From an uncultured Alphaproteobacteria bacterium (GTDB lineage Bacteria; Pseudomonadota; Alphaproteobacteria; Rhizobiales; Aestuariivirgaceae), in the NCBI GenBank assembly GCA_937868035.1, contig CALMLK010000375.1, forward strand, positions 1 through 15,913: 15,913 bases of DNA. Reading direction: 5' to 3'. Shown piece after piece: positions 1-7,261 of the stretch (position 1 is its first letter; every line of letters starts with the position of its first letter). Both the position numbers and the translations under genes were made by a program. Under the pieces are notes generated by a model that worked only from the letters and a program-made list of their open reading frames with translations, made no database searches and had not been told where the DNA came from.

Positions 1-588
1 CTTGCCGGTCATCACACCCGCAGCCCGGCCCTGCTCCACGATGATCTTCGTGACAGCCGTATGTTCGAGGATGCGGGCACCCCGGGTGCGGGCGCCCTTG
101 GCATAGGCCATGGTCACATCGGCAGGGTTCACCTGGCCATCATGCGGGAACCAGAATCCGCCGACGATCCCCTCCGTGCTGATCGGCGACCAGCGCTCCT
201 TGATTTCACCGGGCGACACGGGCTCCACCGGCAGCCCGAAATTCCGTCCCATGGAGGCACCGCGCGCCAGTTCCTCATAACGTGCCGGCGTGTTGGCCAC
301 GCGAAGCGAGCCATTGCGCTTGAAGCCCGTGGCCTGCCCCGTTTCCGCCTCCAGCGTGCCGAAGAGTTCGCCCGTGTATTTGGCAAGCTCCGTCATGCGG
401 CGCGTGGCACGCAACTGCGTCACCAGGCCCGCCGCATGCCATGTCGTGCCGCAGGTCAGTTGCTTGCGCTCGCACAGCACGACATCCGTGATGCCGATCT
501 TGGTGAGGTGATAGGCAATCGAGGCGCCCGCCACGCCGCCGCCCACGATGACGACGTCCGCCCGTGAAGGAATGTCCGTGTTCACCAC
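1..588 (-). CDS. FAD-dependent oxidoreductase, dimethylglycine/sarcosine dehydrogenase-like (N-terminal part, cut by left edge)
   Basis: The 196 codons present are the N-terminus of a DAO-type flavoprotein; the rest lies beyond base 1. A dinucleotide-binding motif (VVIVGGGVAGASIAYHL, residues 12-28) opens the protein. It is followed by GTTWHAAGLV near residues 47-56. In dimethylglycine and sarcosine dehydrogenases the His of this WHAAG-type motif carries covalently bound FAD, and here it is H51. Such enzymes oxidatively remove an N-methyl group; the true substrate cannot be read from this fragment. The start is GTG 588 or the adjacent GTG 585, with GGGGAG about six bases upstream; the only nearby ATG frame closes at once. 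It sits 35 bases downstream of the aldehyde dehydrogenase gene on the same strand, so the two are probably co-transcribed, the flavoprotein's product (an aldehyde or C1 unit) fitting the partner. The family call is firm, the substrate uncertain. Confidence 0.85.
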   Translation of the reverse strand, partial: MVNTDIPSRADVVIVGGGVAGASIAYHLTKIGITDVVLCERKQLTCGTTWHAAGLVTQLRATRRMTELAKYTGELFGTLEAETGQATGFKRNGSLRVANTPARYEELARGASMGRNFGLPVEPVSPGEIKERWSPISTEGIVGGFWFPHDGQVNPADVTMAYAKGARTRGARILEHTAVTKIIVEQGRAAGVMTGK

Positions 589-623
589 TGTCTTCTCCCC
601 GCCATGCCTGTCTCCCCCGACCT

Positions 624-2129
624 TCAGCCTTTGTAGCTTTCCTCTTTGGCGTAGGGGAACCACCAGAAATCCTGGTTCTCCGCCTTGGGATCAATCATCA
701 CGAACTTGGTGTTCTGGAATTGCGACAGGCCCTCCGGGCCAAGCTGGCGGCCCGTGCCGGAGAGTTTGCGTCCACCGAAGGGCAGGGCATCATTGTCCAG
801 AAGCGGCGCATTGATCCAGAGAATGCCCGACTGCACCTCGCGCACCGAACGGAAGATCTCGTCGCTGTCGAGCGTATAGATATTCCCGCCCAGCCCGAAG
901 CGCGAGCGGTTGGCAAGCGTGATCGCCTCGTCGAAATCCTTCACGCGGCACAAGGGTGCAACGGGGCCGAAGGGCTCGTCGTTCAGGATTTCCATGTCGG
1001 GCGTCACGTCGGTGAGAACGGTCGGCTCCACGAACCAGCCGCGATTGAGGCCCGCAGGCCGTCCGCCACCGGCAGCAACCTTTGCGCCCTGCTGGCGCGC
1101 CTTCGCCATCATGCCTTCGAAACGGTCGCGCTGCTTGCGCGTCGCCATGGGTCCCATGTCAACGAGATCAAGACCATTGCCCACCCGCAGCTTCTTCGCC
1201 TCGTCGGCAAGGCGGCGGGCGAATTCGTCATAGATGTCCTGGTGCACGTAGAAGCGCTCCGCCGACGTGCACACCTGGCCGCAGTTGAGATAGGCCGCAA
1301 AGGCGGCCCCGCGCACCGCCTGCTCCATGGGAGCCGACGGCATGACGATGAAGGGATCATTGCCCGATGCCTCGATCAGGCACGGCTTGAAACTCTCCGC
1401 GCAGGTGCGGGCCACCGCCTGCCCCACGCTCACCGAACCGGTGTAGGCGACGCCATGGGTGTTGTGGCTGGAAATCAGCCGCTGGCCAACACGTGCACCG
1501 CCCGTGACCACCTGCAGCAGGCCATTGGGAAGACCCTTGAACAGCTCCATGAACTTGAGCGTGGTCACACTCGTCTGCTCATGCGGCTTGACGATGACGG
1601 CATTGCCGGCGGCAAGCGCCGCCGCGGCCTCCCAGCACAGCAGCACGAGCGGATAGTTGAACGGCAGGATGATGACAATCGTGCCCAGCGGCTCCTTGAT
1701 GCTGAAATGGAATTGCCCCGGCACGGTGCTGCCCGCGATACGGCCCTGCTCGTGGCGGGCCAGTTCGGCATAATAGTCGATGGCCGTGGCGCACCACGAC
1801 ACTTCATCGACAGATTCCTTGAAAGGCTTGCCTTCCTCGCGCGTCAGGTACTCGGCATAGAGCGCCTTGTCGCGCCGGATCACCGCGGCGATGTCGTGCA
1901 GGATGACGGCGCGGCGGCGGGCGTCATTGGCGTTCCAGGTCTTGCGGGCACGGGCAGCGATCTCGATCGCCTCATCGACTTCCTCATCCGTAGCATCCGC
2001 GACCTGGCCGATGACGTCCTCGGTCGCAGGCTCCACGATATCGAACATGGCCGTGGCCTTGCTCTGCCGGAAGCTGCCATCGATGAACAGCTTGCCGGCA
2101 AGGCGCTTGAATTCCTGGAGCGTCGTCAT
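624..2129 (-). CDS. NAD(P)-dependent aldehyde dehydrogenase (ALDH superfamily)
   Basis: This is a full-length 501-residue cytosolic aldehyde dehydrogenase that oxidises an aldehyde to its acid. Visible family landmarks are LPFNYP with the oxyanion-hole Asn158, the cofactor-binding Lys181 in VIVKPHEQT, YTGSVSVG near 229-236, the general base Glu253 in LIEASGNDP, and the nucleophile Cys287 in NCGQVCTS. The EPFGP motif follows. The usual ELGGKSP around the base is replaced by EASGNDP, which points away from the best-known betaine aldehyde dehydrogenases. The C-terminus is unusually aromatic (FWWFPY). The gene leads an operon with the flavoprotein downstream and is divergent from the XRE-cupin regulator, which probably controls it. 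In that setting it likely handles the aldehyde released by amine oxidation. Substrate assignment is inference; the family is certain. Confidence 0.95.
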   Translation of the reverse strand: MTTLQEFKRLAGKLFIDGSFRQSKATAMFDIVEPATEDVIGQVADATDEEVDEAIEIAARARKTWNANDARRRAVILHDIAAVIRRDKALYAEYLTREEGKPFKESVDEVSWCATAIDYYAELARHEQGRIAGSTVPGQFHFSIKEPLGTIVIILPFNYPLVLLCWEAAAALAAGNAVIVKPHEQTSVTTLKFMELFKGLPNGLLQVVTGGARVGQRLISSHNTHGVAYTGSVSVGQAVARTCAESFKPCLIEASGNDPFIVMPSAPMEQAVRGAAFAAYLNCGQVCTSAERFYVHQDIYDEFARRLADEAKKLRVGNGLDLVDMGPMATRKQRDRFEGMMAKARQQGAKVAAGGGRPAGLNRGWFVEPTVLTDVTPDMEILNDEPFGPVAPLCRVKDFDEAITLANRSRFGLGGNIYTLDSDEIFRSVREVQSGILWINAPLLDNDALPFGGRKLSGTGRQLGPEGLSQFQNTKFVMIDPKAENQDFWWFPYAKEESYKG

Positions 2130-2198
2130 GGCGTATCCCCGTTTTTGTGGTGTTCAATTTTTTTAGAACATGGCACAATATATTTAACACGGCAAGAC
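2130..2198. promoter_or_regulatory. Divergent promoter/operator region between ALDH and XRE-cupin regulator
   Basis: These 69 bases are strikingly AT-rich against the surrounding DNA. They hold an inverted repeat, TGTTC-N10-GAACA (2151-2170), and a third related half-site read on the minus strand as GTGTTAAA (2190-2183). An AATATATT core lies at 2177-2184. An XRE-cupin repressor typically binds such dyads in its own divergent promoter, so this is the likely operator. No confident -35/-10 pair could be assigned for either direction. Confidence 0.55.
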
Positions 2199-2921
2199 AT
2201 GCCGGAAATCAGCGGACCCAGGGTTGACGTTGCGCCGCAACACCCTATTGATGGCTTTGATTTGGGAGTGACGGGATTGACCGGGACAACGTCAGCCGTG
2301 AAGCGGGGCAGCACTGCCGCGAAGAAGGCGAAGCCGAAGAAGAAGGCACATTCCCCCTCCCGTGACCGCGCCAGCAATCTCGCGGTGGGCGCGCGCCTGC
2401 GGGCCGTCCGCGAGGCGGCGGGCCTCACGCAGCGCCAGTTGGCCAAGCAGGCTGGCGTCACCAATGCCACCGTTTCGCTGATCGAGCAGGAAGCCCACGC
2501 GCCGTCGCTCGCCTCGTTGCACCGCATTCTCTCCGCCATCCCGATCTCGATTGCCGATTTCTTCGCGCTGCCGGTTTCGCAACAGAACGTGCTCTTCTAT
2601 CAGGCGGGTGACCTCGCGGTCGTGACGCGCGGTGCCGCTGACCTTCGCGTGCTGGGCAGCGAGCGGCGTGACAAGAAACTGCAGGTCTTCATTGAACGCT
2701 ACAAGCCCGGCGCGGGCACGGGCAACGAGCCGCTGGCCCATGATGGCGAGACGGCGGCCGTGGTGGTGAGTGGTGTCGTTGAAGTGGAGGTGGACGGCAG
2801 GAAGAACCGGATCTCTGCCGGCGGCGGCTATCAGCTCATCGGCCGTCAGCCCTACCGCCTCACCAACGTCGGCAAGACCACGGCCGTGGTCATCTGTGCC
2901 TGTACCCCGGCAATGATCTAG
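2199..2921 (+). CDS. XRE-family transcriptional regulator with C-terminal cupin sensor domain
   Basis: The 240-residue product has an HTH_3 domain at about residues 60-115 (ARLRAVREAAGLTQRQLAKQ, then the recognition helix in NATVSLIEQ). A cupin_2 domain follows at about 162-237, where the small-ligand pocket would be. This is the PuuR-type arrangement, commonly repressors of adjacent amine, amino-acid or aldehyde catabolic genes. The first 55 residues are low-complexity and Lys/Ser-rich (KKAKPKKKAH). The start is uncertain. ATG 2199 is poorly supported by a ribosome site. TTG 2277 has GGGAG eight bases upstream, and GTG 2298 is a further option, so the mature protein may lack the first 26-33 residues. 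It is transcribed away from the ALDH operon, its probable target. The open frame continues upstream through the antisense of ALDH, which is not coding. Confidence 0.9.
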   Translation: MPEISGPRVDVAPQHPIDGFDLGVTGLTGTTSAVKRGSTAAKKAKPKKKAHSPSRDRASNLAVGARLRAVREAAGLTQRQLAKQAGVTNATVSLIEQEAHAPSLASLHRILSAIPISIADFFALPVSQQNVLFYQAGDLAVVTRGAADLRVLGSERRDKKLQVFIERYKPGAGTGNEPLAHDGETAAVVVSGVVEVEVDGRKNRISAGGGYQLIGRQPYRLTNVGKTTAVVICACTPAMI

Positions 2922-2928
2922 CCGGAGC

Positions 2929-2952
2929 AGGCAGCCACCCGGAGTGCTGCCT
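2929..2952. terminator. Candidate bidirectional terminator between convergent genes
   Basis: A 7-bp perfect stem AGGCAGC/GCTGCCT with a 10-base loop fills the 30-base gap between the regulator's stop and the convergent binding-protein stop. No long T tract follows on either side, so intrinsic termination is plausible but not strong. Confidence 0.45.
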
Positions 2953-4112
2953 CAGCGTTCCGAGGACCAGGGAAAATTCAGGAAGGTGTCGCGCGTGTCG
3001 TAGCAGATGCTGCCGTACATTTGCAGATACCGGCCGCGGCGCTCCCGGTCTTCGTAAACCGAGCGCGGATCGGCCATATCCTTTTCAAAATCGGCAACCG
3101 TGTCCTTGCTGAGGGCGACAGGCAGCACATCCATCGCCTGGGGAATGCGCTTGCCCTCCAGCCAGTCCGCCGCATGCTGCCCCATGGCATAGGCAAAGAC
3201 CGGTGAGTTCAGACTGATCGTGGCCTTGTAGGGACCTGTTCCGGATTTGACTTCGGCGACCGCCTCCGGCTCGCCATCAATGCCGCCGAGAAACTGGTCA
3301 CTGCGCGCCATTCCGGCTTCACGCAAGGCCTTCAAGGCGCCGAGCACCACCGTATCAGCGCCGAGCACCACATCAACGCGCGGGTTCGCCATCAGGATGA
3401 GCTTCATCGTCGCGTAGCCGCCCGCCTTGTCCACTGTTTCGGGCGAGATGTCAGCGATGATGTTGACCGTGGGCAATGCGCCCAGCATGTCGCGCATCGC
3501 ATCGAAGCGGGCGGCGAGAAACTGGTTGGTATCGTGCGTCAGCAAGACGACGTTGGCGCCTTCCTTGTAGTGATCGGCAATGTAGTCCGCCGCAACTTTG
3601 GCAAGCACCTGACCGGTCTTGTATTGCGGCGCGTTGAGGATCGTGGTGGCGGGCGGTGGCACGATGGCTCCCACGTAGCTCCCGCCTCGCATGAAATCGA
3701 TCAGGTGCGGCGCCAGGCCATCGGGATCGATGGGTGCCACCACGGCTCCCCCCACCTTCTCCGCGATAAGGCTGTCCACATCCGCGGTCATGTGCGCCGG
3801 ATCATTGTTCGCCAGGCGAATGGAAAAGGCGAGATTGCGGTCTGCGGCGGCAAGTTTCAGTCCCGCCGCCGTGCCCTGCATGAACTCCCGCGAATTGTCC
3901 TGCAGAAATACGAGGGACCGGGAAAGCCCGGGAGGTGCGGTACACGGTGGCGCTCCGTCTTCGAAGGGAGGGAGCTTCACGGCTGTGACGATGCCCGCAC
4001 GCGTGGCGTCATCTGCCTGCACGGGCCTCACGGCAACACACGTCACCGCCGCGCCCATCACTGCCGCGGCGAAGGCGAAGCGAATTCGGGAGCTGCTGCG
4101 GTTTTCATCCAT
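2952..4112 (-). CDS. Secreted sugar-type periplasmic substrate-binding protein (Peripla_BP_4-like)
   Basis: The product has 386 residues. Residues 1-33 form a signal peptide with basic n-region, hydrophobic core and a VQA cleavage site. The rest follows the RbsB-like fold: SLVFLQDNSREFMQG near the start of lobe one, LIAEKVGGAVVAPIDPDGL, then VDVVLGADTVVLGALKAL and FLGGIDGEPEAV in lobe two. Such proteins bind sugars or autoinducer-like ligands in the periplasm. The ATG overlaps the stop of the upstream receiver-kinase gene by eight bases (ATGGATGA), so it is translated as the last gene of a signalling operon. No ABC permease or ATPase accompanies it, which argues for a sensory rather than a transport role, as with LuxP or TorT. 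The ligand is unknown. The fold is fairly sure, the sensory role inferred. Confidence 0.85.
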   Translation of the reverse strand: MDENRSSSRIRFAFAAAVMGAAVTCVAVRPVQADDATRAGIVTAVKLPPFEDGAPPCTAPPGLSRSLVFLQDNSREFMQGTAAGLKLAAADRNLAFSIRLANNDPAHMTADVDSLIAEKVGGAVVAPIDPDGLAPHLIDFMRGGSYVGAIVPPPATTILNAPQYKTGQVLAKVAADYIADHYKEGANVVLLTHDTNQFLAARFDAMRDMLGALPTVNIIADISPETVDKAGGYATMKLILMANPRVDVVLGADTVVLGALKALREAGMARSDQFLGGIDGEPEAVAEVKSGTGPYKATISLNSPVFAYAMGQHAADWLEGKRIPQAMDVLPVALSKDTVADFEKDMADPRSVYEDRERRGRYLQMYGSICYDTRDTFLNFPWSSER

Positions 4113-5148
4113 GCGGTGACGGGCGCCTCAGTGAAAAGGTCAGGCGGAGAGCGGCACCATGATCGCGGGAGATCAGGTCGATGTGCCCATCCATGGATTG
4201 TGCCATGGCCCTCGCCAGGCGTGTGCCGAGGCCTGTTCCCTTCATGGGGTTCTCCGTATCGAAACCGATGCCGTCATCTTCGACAATCAACTCGCCGCGC
4301 TCATCGGGAAGCGAGCGCAGCGACACCCGGATGGCACCTCCGCCCTGGGGATAGGCGTATTTGTAGGCGTTCGTCACCCATTCGGTGACGATGACTCCAA
4401 GGTTGATGGCATAGTCGGTTGCGCACAACAGCGGCTCCAACTCGGCATGGAGTTCACCGCGCCCCTGACCGCCCATCGTGGCGCGCAGGTGATCGAGCAA
4501 TCCCGACACGTAGTCATGCAGTTCGACGGTGCCCACGGATTGTGATGTGTAGAGCCGCTTGTGGACCATGGAGACCGCGAAGAGACGGTTCTGCATCTCC
4601 GTGAGCGCGTTCCGTCCCGCCTCGTCGGTGATGGCGCTGAGCTGCAGGTTGACCATGGCGCTGACCAGCGCCAGGCTGTTCGCGACGCGGTGATTGACTT
4701 CCCGCACCAGCATCTCCGCCCTGTCACGCGCCGCGCGGACTTCCCGCTCTGCCGCTTCCTTTTCACTCTTGAACCGGGCCTTTTCGAGTGCCTGTTCCAC
4801 CGCCGCCTTGAGCAGTTCAAGAAAATCATTGCCGATACTCTTCGGCACAAAGTCCGTCGCACCCGCCTTCAGCGCAGCAACGGCCACATTCATGTCCGAC
4901 GAGCCCGTCACGTAGACGACTGGCGGCATGTCGGGCATGGTCGCGATGCGGGCCATGAACTGCAACCCGTCACCTTCCGGCAGGTGATGATCAAGCGCGA
5001 TCACGCTGATGGGCTGCTTCGCCAGAAGCTCCGTCGCGTGATCGATGGCGCTGGCGTGTACGATGGTGAAGCCGTGCCTGTTGAAGAAGCGTTCGACCAG
5101 GCGAACCAGCGCGGCATCATCATCGACATAGAGAATCTGGATCGACAT
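4105..5148 (-). CDS. Response-regulator receiver fused to HisKA_2-type histidine kinase
   Basis: The 347-residue cytoplasmic protein begins with a receiver domain (residues 1-120): acidic D9-D11, phospho-acceptor D53 in ALDHHLPEGDG, T81 and K103. A short coiled-coil-like linker follows (about 120-147, rich in Glu/Lys/Arg). The HisKA_2 dimerisation domain holds H153 in REVNHRVANSLALVSAMV. The HATPase domain has an N-box VTEWVTNAYKYAYP and glycine boxes VEDDGIGF and GTGLGTRLA. There is no membrane segment. In Alphaproteobacteria, kinases with HisKA_2 or the related HWE domain often signal to PhyR-type regulators of the general stress response. It lies ten bases after the single-domain regulator gene and overlaps the binding-protein start. 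The receiver-first order suggests it acts mid-relay, its kinase gated by phosphorylation from the upstream CHASE3 kinase. That wiring is inference. Confidence 0.92.
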   Translation of the reverse strand: MSIQILYVDDDAALVRLVERFFNRHGFTIVHASAIDHATELLAKQPISVIALDHHLPEGDGLQFMARIATMPDMPPVVYVTGSSDMNVAVAALKAGATDFVPKSIGNDFLELLKAAVEQALEKARFKSEKEAAEREVRAARDRAEMLVREVNHRVANSLALVSAMVNLQLSAITDEAGRNALTEMQNRLFAVSMVHKRLYTSQSVGTVELHDYVSGLLDHLRATMGGQGRGELHAELEPLLCATDYAINLGVIVTEWVTNAYKYAYPQGGGAIRVSLRSLPDERGELIVEDDGIGFDTENPMKGTGLGTRLARAMAQSMDGHIDLISRDHGAALRLTFSLRRPSPHG

Positions 5149-5158
5149 CAGCGTGCCA

Positions 5159-5602
5159 TCAATTCTCGGGAACCTTGACGATTGAGATGAACAGTCCGAG
5201 TTGCTGGATTGCCTTGGCGAACCCTTCGTAGTTCAGCGGCTTTGTCACATAGGCATTGGCGCCGAGATCATAGCAGCGCTTGATTTCCTCCTGGTCATCC
5301 GTCGTCGTGAGAATGATGACGGGTGTCCGCTTCAGGTGCGGATCGCTCTTGATACGTTCCAGGATGGTGATCCCCGACGTATCGGGAAGATTGAGATCGA
5401 GCAGGACCAGGAGTTGCCGGTTGGCATGGGCAGCACCGTCCTTGCCGCCACTGAACAGGAAATCCATGGCGGCCCCGCCGGTTGAAAACGCCATGATCTC
5501 GTTGTTGACGCCCGCCCTGCGGATGTTCTTCTCGATCAGCCGCGAATGACCTTCGTCATCTTCGATCATCACGATGGCGACGGGAGCCGTGTTTCTGTTC
5601 AT
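5159..5602 (-). CDS. Single-domain response regulator (CheY/Rcp1-like)
   Basis: The 147 residues form one receiver domain and nothing else. Acidic pocket residues are E14-D16, the phospho-acceptor is D69 in LLDLNLPDTSG, the switch residues are T99 in VIILTTTDD, and the conserved Lys is K121 in YVTKPLNYEGF. An insertion around residues 50-62 (SGGKDGAAHAN) before the phosphorylation strand is typical of Rcp1-type regulators, which pair with phytochrome-like or CHASE-type kinases. The ATG overlaps the kinase stop by four bases (ATGA), implying translational coupling and making the upstream CHASE3 kinase its probable phosphodonor. There is no DNA-binding output, so it probably works by protein contact or as a phosphate shuttle. 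Confidence 0.95.
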   Translation of the reverse strand: MNRNTAPVAIVMIEDDEGHSRLIEKNIRRAGVNNEIMAFSTGGAAMDFLFSGGKDGAAHANRQLLVLLDLNLPDTSGITILERIKSDPHLKRTPVIILTTTDDQEEIKRCYDLGANAYVTKPLNYEGFAKAIQQLGLFISIVKVPEN

Positions 5603-7173
5603 TGCGAGAAAACCTCCGCCTGTCTGTGCGTGACGGGCATTTCAATGGTGAATGTTGTACCGAGGCCGAACTGCGACGCAAGCGTGATCTCCCCGCCGAG
5701 GTTCCGCACCAGCGCGCGCACATGCGCAAGGCCGATGCCTTCCCCCGCCTGGTCAAGTGTGCCGGAACGGCGGAACAACTCAAAGACGCGCTCCCTGTCC
5801 TCCGCAGCAATGCCGCGGCCATTGTCTGTTATCTCGATCGCCATGCGCTCGTAGCCCACGGGACGGCTTGCAATGCGGATATCCAGAACCCGGTCTTTCG
5901 ATCTGTATTTGATGGCGTTGTCCAGCAGGTTTCCGATGATCTGCTCGAATGAAATCCGGTCCGTGACGATGGTCTTTACCTTCAGGTCGAAGCGCACCTG
6001 CCCACCGGATTCGTTCAGCCGGTGCTGAAGCGCGGCAATGGCCTTCTGCGATCCCGAGAGAAGATCAATCGGCACGACGTTCAGTTTGCGCTGTCCCTCG
6101 CGTGACAACTTCAGGATGGCGTTGATCAATGCGTCCATCTTTTGGGTTGAGCTTTGGATGAATGAAATCGCTTCGGGAATGTCACGGTTCAGCGACACTG
6201 CCGCCTTTTCAAGGTCGTCTTGCGTCTGCGGCGCGGAACCAAGGACGGGCCGGATGTCGGCAACGCTCTCCTCGATTTCCCGCGTGAAGCCCATGATGTT
6301 GACGAGGGGTGCGCGCAGATCGTGCGTCACGATGTAGGCGAAGCGGCGCACCTCCTCGTTCAGCTGCGCCAGATGCGCCGTGCGTTCCCGCACACGCAGT
6401 TCAAGACTGGAGTTCAGCCGGTTCACCTCGTCCCGCGACCTGGAAATCATGCGCGTATACCTCGAACTGAACATGGCCGCCGCGGCGGTCACGAAAATGA
6501 TGATGATACCGCCAACAAACGACACGACTTGCAGCAGCAGGAAGTTCTGGCCCTGCTCTTCCGATACCCGGAACAGCAGCTGGTCCGCATAGGCAGCCAA
6601 TCCGCCAAAATAGATATTCGATTCATCCGTGAGACGTTTGCCCCTGTTGGTTTTGAGCAGGAGCGCAACGTCAGCGTCCCGGTGGGCACGCTTCAGTTTG
6701 ATTGTCTCTTCCATCTCCGCAAATTTTTGCTGGACGACAGCTCGCAGGCGGGACAGCGACAGGTCCTGTTGCGAGGCCGCGGGAACGTATTTCACCAGCA
6801 GGCCGAGGTTGCGGTTGGCCTTGTTCTTCTCAAGTCCGAATGGGGACAGATAAATTTCGTTTTCGGTGAGAAGATAACCACGCTGGCTCGTCTCCGCCGC
6901 TTGAACGGCGGCGCGCAACTCCAGGATCGCACTCCGGAAATCGCGGATGCGCGCGATTTCCGTGAAATAGGATTCGGACCTCTTGCTCAGCCACGTCGTC
7001 GTGCCGATGATCACCAGCAGTGCGCTCAAGCCCACGAAGAAGAGAATCGCGGTCGCGGGTGCGATCGTGGATGGTGGAGTGGCCCCCCGCACAGGTGACA
7101 CCGACCGCACGGCCGTCCCGAGTTTCCCAAGACCAAAGATTGCCATTACGCCGTTCCAACGCCTCTGCGCCAC
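5599..7173 (-). CDS. CHASE3-domain membrane sensor histidine kinase
   Basis: The 524-residue product has a cytoplasmic N-terminus, a first membrane helix at about 40-60, and an extracytoplasmic CHASE3 domain at about 63-208 with the typical ETSQRGYLLT (94-103). A second helix spans about 211-234. The HisKA domain carries H284 in FAYIVTHDLRAPLVNIMGF, and the HATPase domain has N419 in GNLLDNAIKY and glycine boxes ITDNGRGI and GEGIGLAHVRALV. The YIVTHDLRAPL form of the H-box is common in phytochrome-type and CHASE3 kinases. The longest start is GTG 7173; ATG 7146 (residue 10) is an alternative, and neither has a convincing ribosome site. It is the first gene of a four-gene signalling operon. 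The signal sensed by CHASE3 is unknown, and the periplasmic binding protein encoded last in the operon is a candidate partner. Confidence 0.93.
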   Translation of the reverse strand: MAQRRWNGVMAIFGLGKLGTAVRSVSPVRGATPPSTIAPATAILFFVGLSALLVIIGTTTWLSKRSESYFTEIARIRDFRSAILELRAAVQAAETSQRGYLLTENEIYLSPFGLEKNKANRNLGLLVKYVPAASQQDLSLSRLRAVVQQKFAEMEETIKLKRAHRDADVALLLKTNRGKRLTDESNIYFGGLAAYADQLLFRVSEEQGQNFLLLQVVSFVGGIIIIFVTAAAAMFSSRYTRMISRSRDEVNRLNSSLELRVRERTAHLAQLNEEVRRFAYIVTHDLRAPLVNIMGFTREIEESVADIRPVLGSAPQTQDDLEKAAVSLNRDIPEAISFIQSSTQKMDALINAILKLSREGQRKLNVVPIDLLSGSQKAIAALQHRLNESGGQVRFDLKVKTIVTDRISFEQIIGNLLDNAIKYRSKDRVLDIRIASRPVGYERMAIEITDNGRGIAAEDRERVFELFRRSGTLDQAGEGIGLAHVRALVRNLGGEITLASQFGLGTTFTIEMPVTHRQAEVFSQ

Positions 7174-7235
7174 AGCCTGAAACAGTCCGGCACGAATGCG
7201 TCCTGCGATGGGAATCGCCGTGCGTCCCGAAACTC

Positions 7236-7250
7236 GATCGCACCGCGATC
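7236..7250 (-). terminator. Hairpin downstream of extensin-like gene
   Basis: A perfect 6-bp inverted repeat with a 3-base loop (GATCGC-GGT-GCGATC on the minus strand) starts 12 bases after the extensin-like gene's stop. GAGTTT follows it. It may terminate that gene. It also lies in the leader of the kinase operon, so an operator role is possible. Confidence 0.4.
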
Positions 7251-7261
7251 CATGATGAGTC

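Noticed and set aside
564..2198. Long plus-strand open frame running into the XRE-cupin gene (would give a 785-residue protein)
   Set aside because: This part is the exact antisense of the clearly real aldehyde dehydrogenase gene. Its translation is His/Arg-rich with no domain, and the regulator proper begins at or after 2199.
2952..4112. Binding protein as part of a sugar ABC transporter operon
   Set aside because: No permease or ATPase gene is adjacent on either side; the neighbours are kinase genes and a convergent regulator.
6220..7098. 292-codon plus-strand open frame
   Set aside because: It is antisense to the CHASE3 kinase and has an atypical composition; it is a GC-driven shadow frame.
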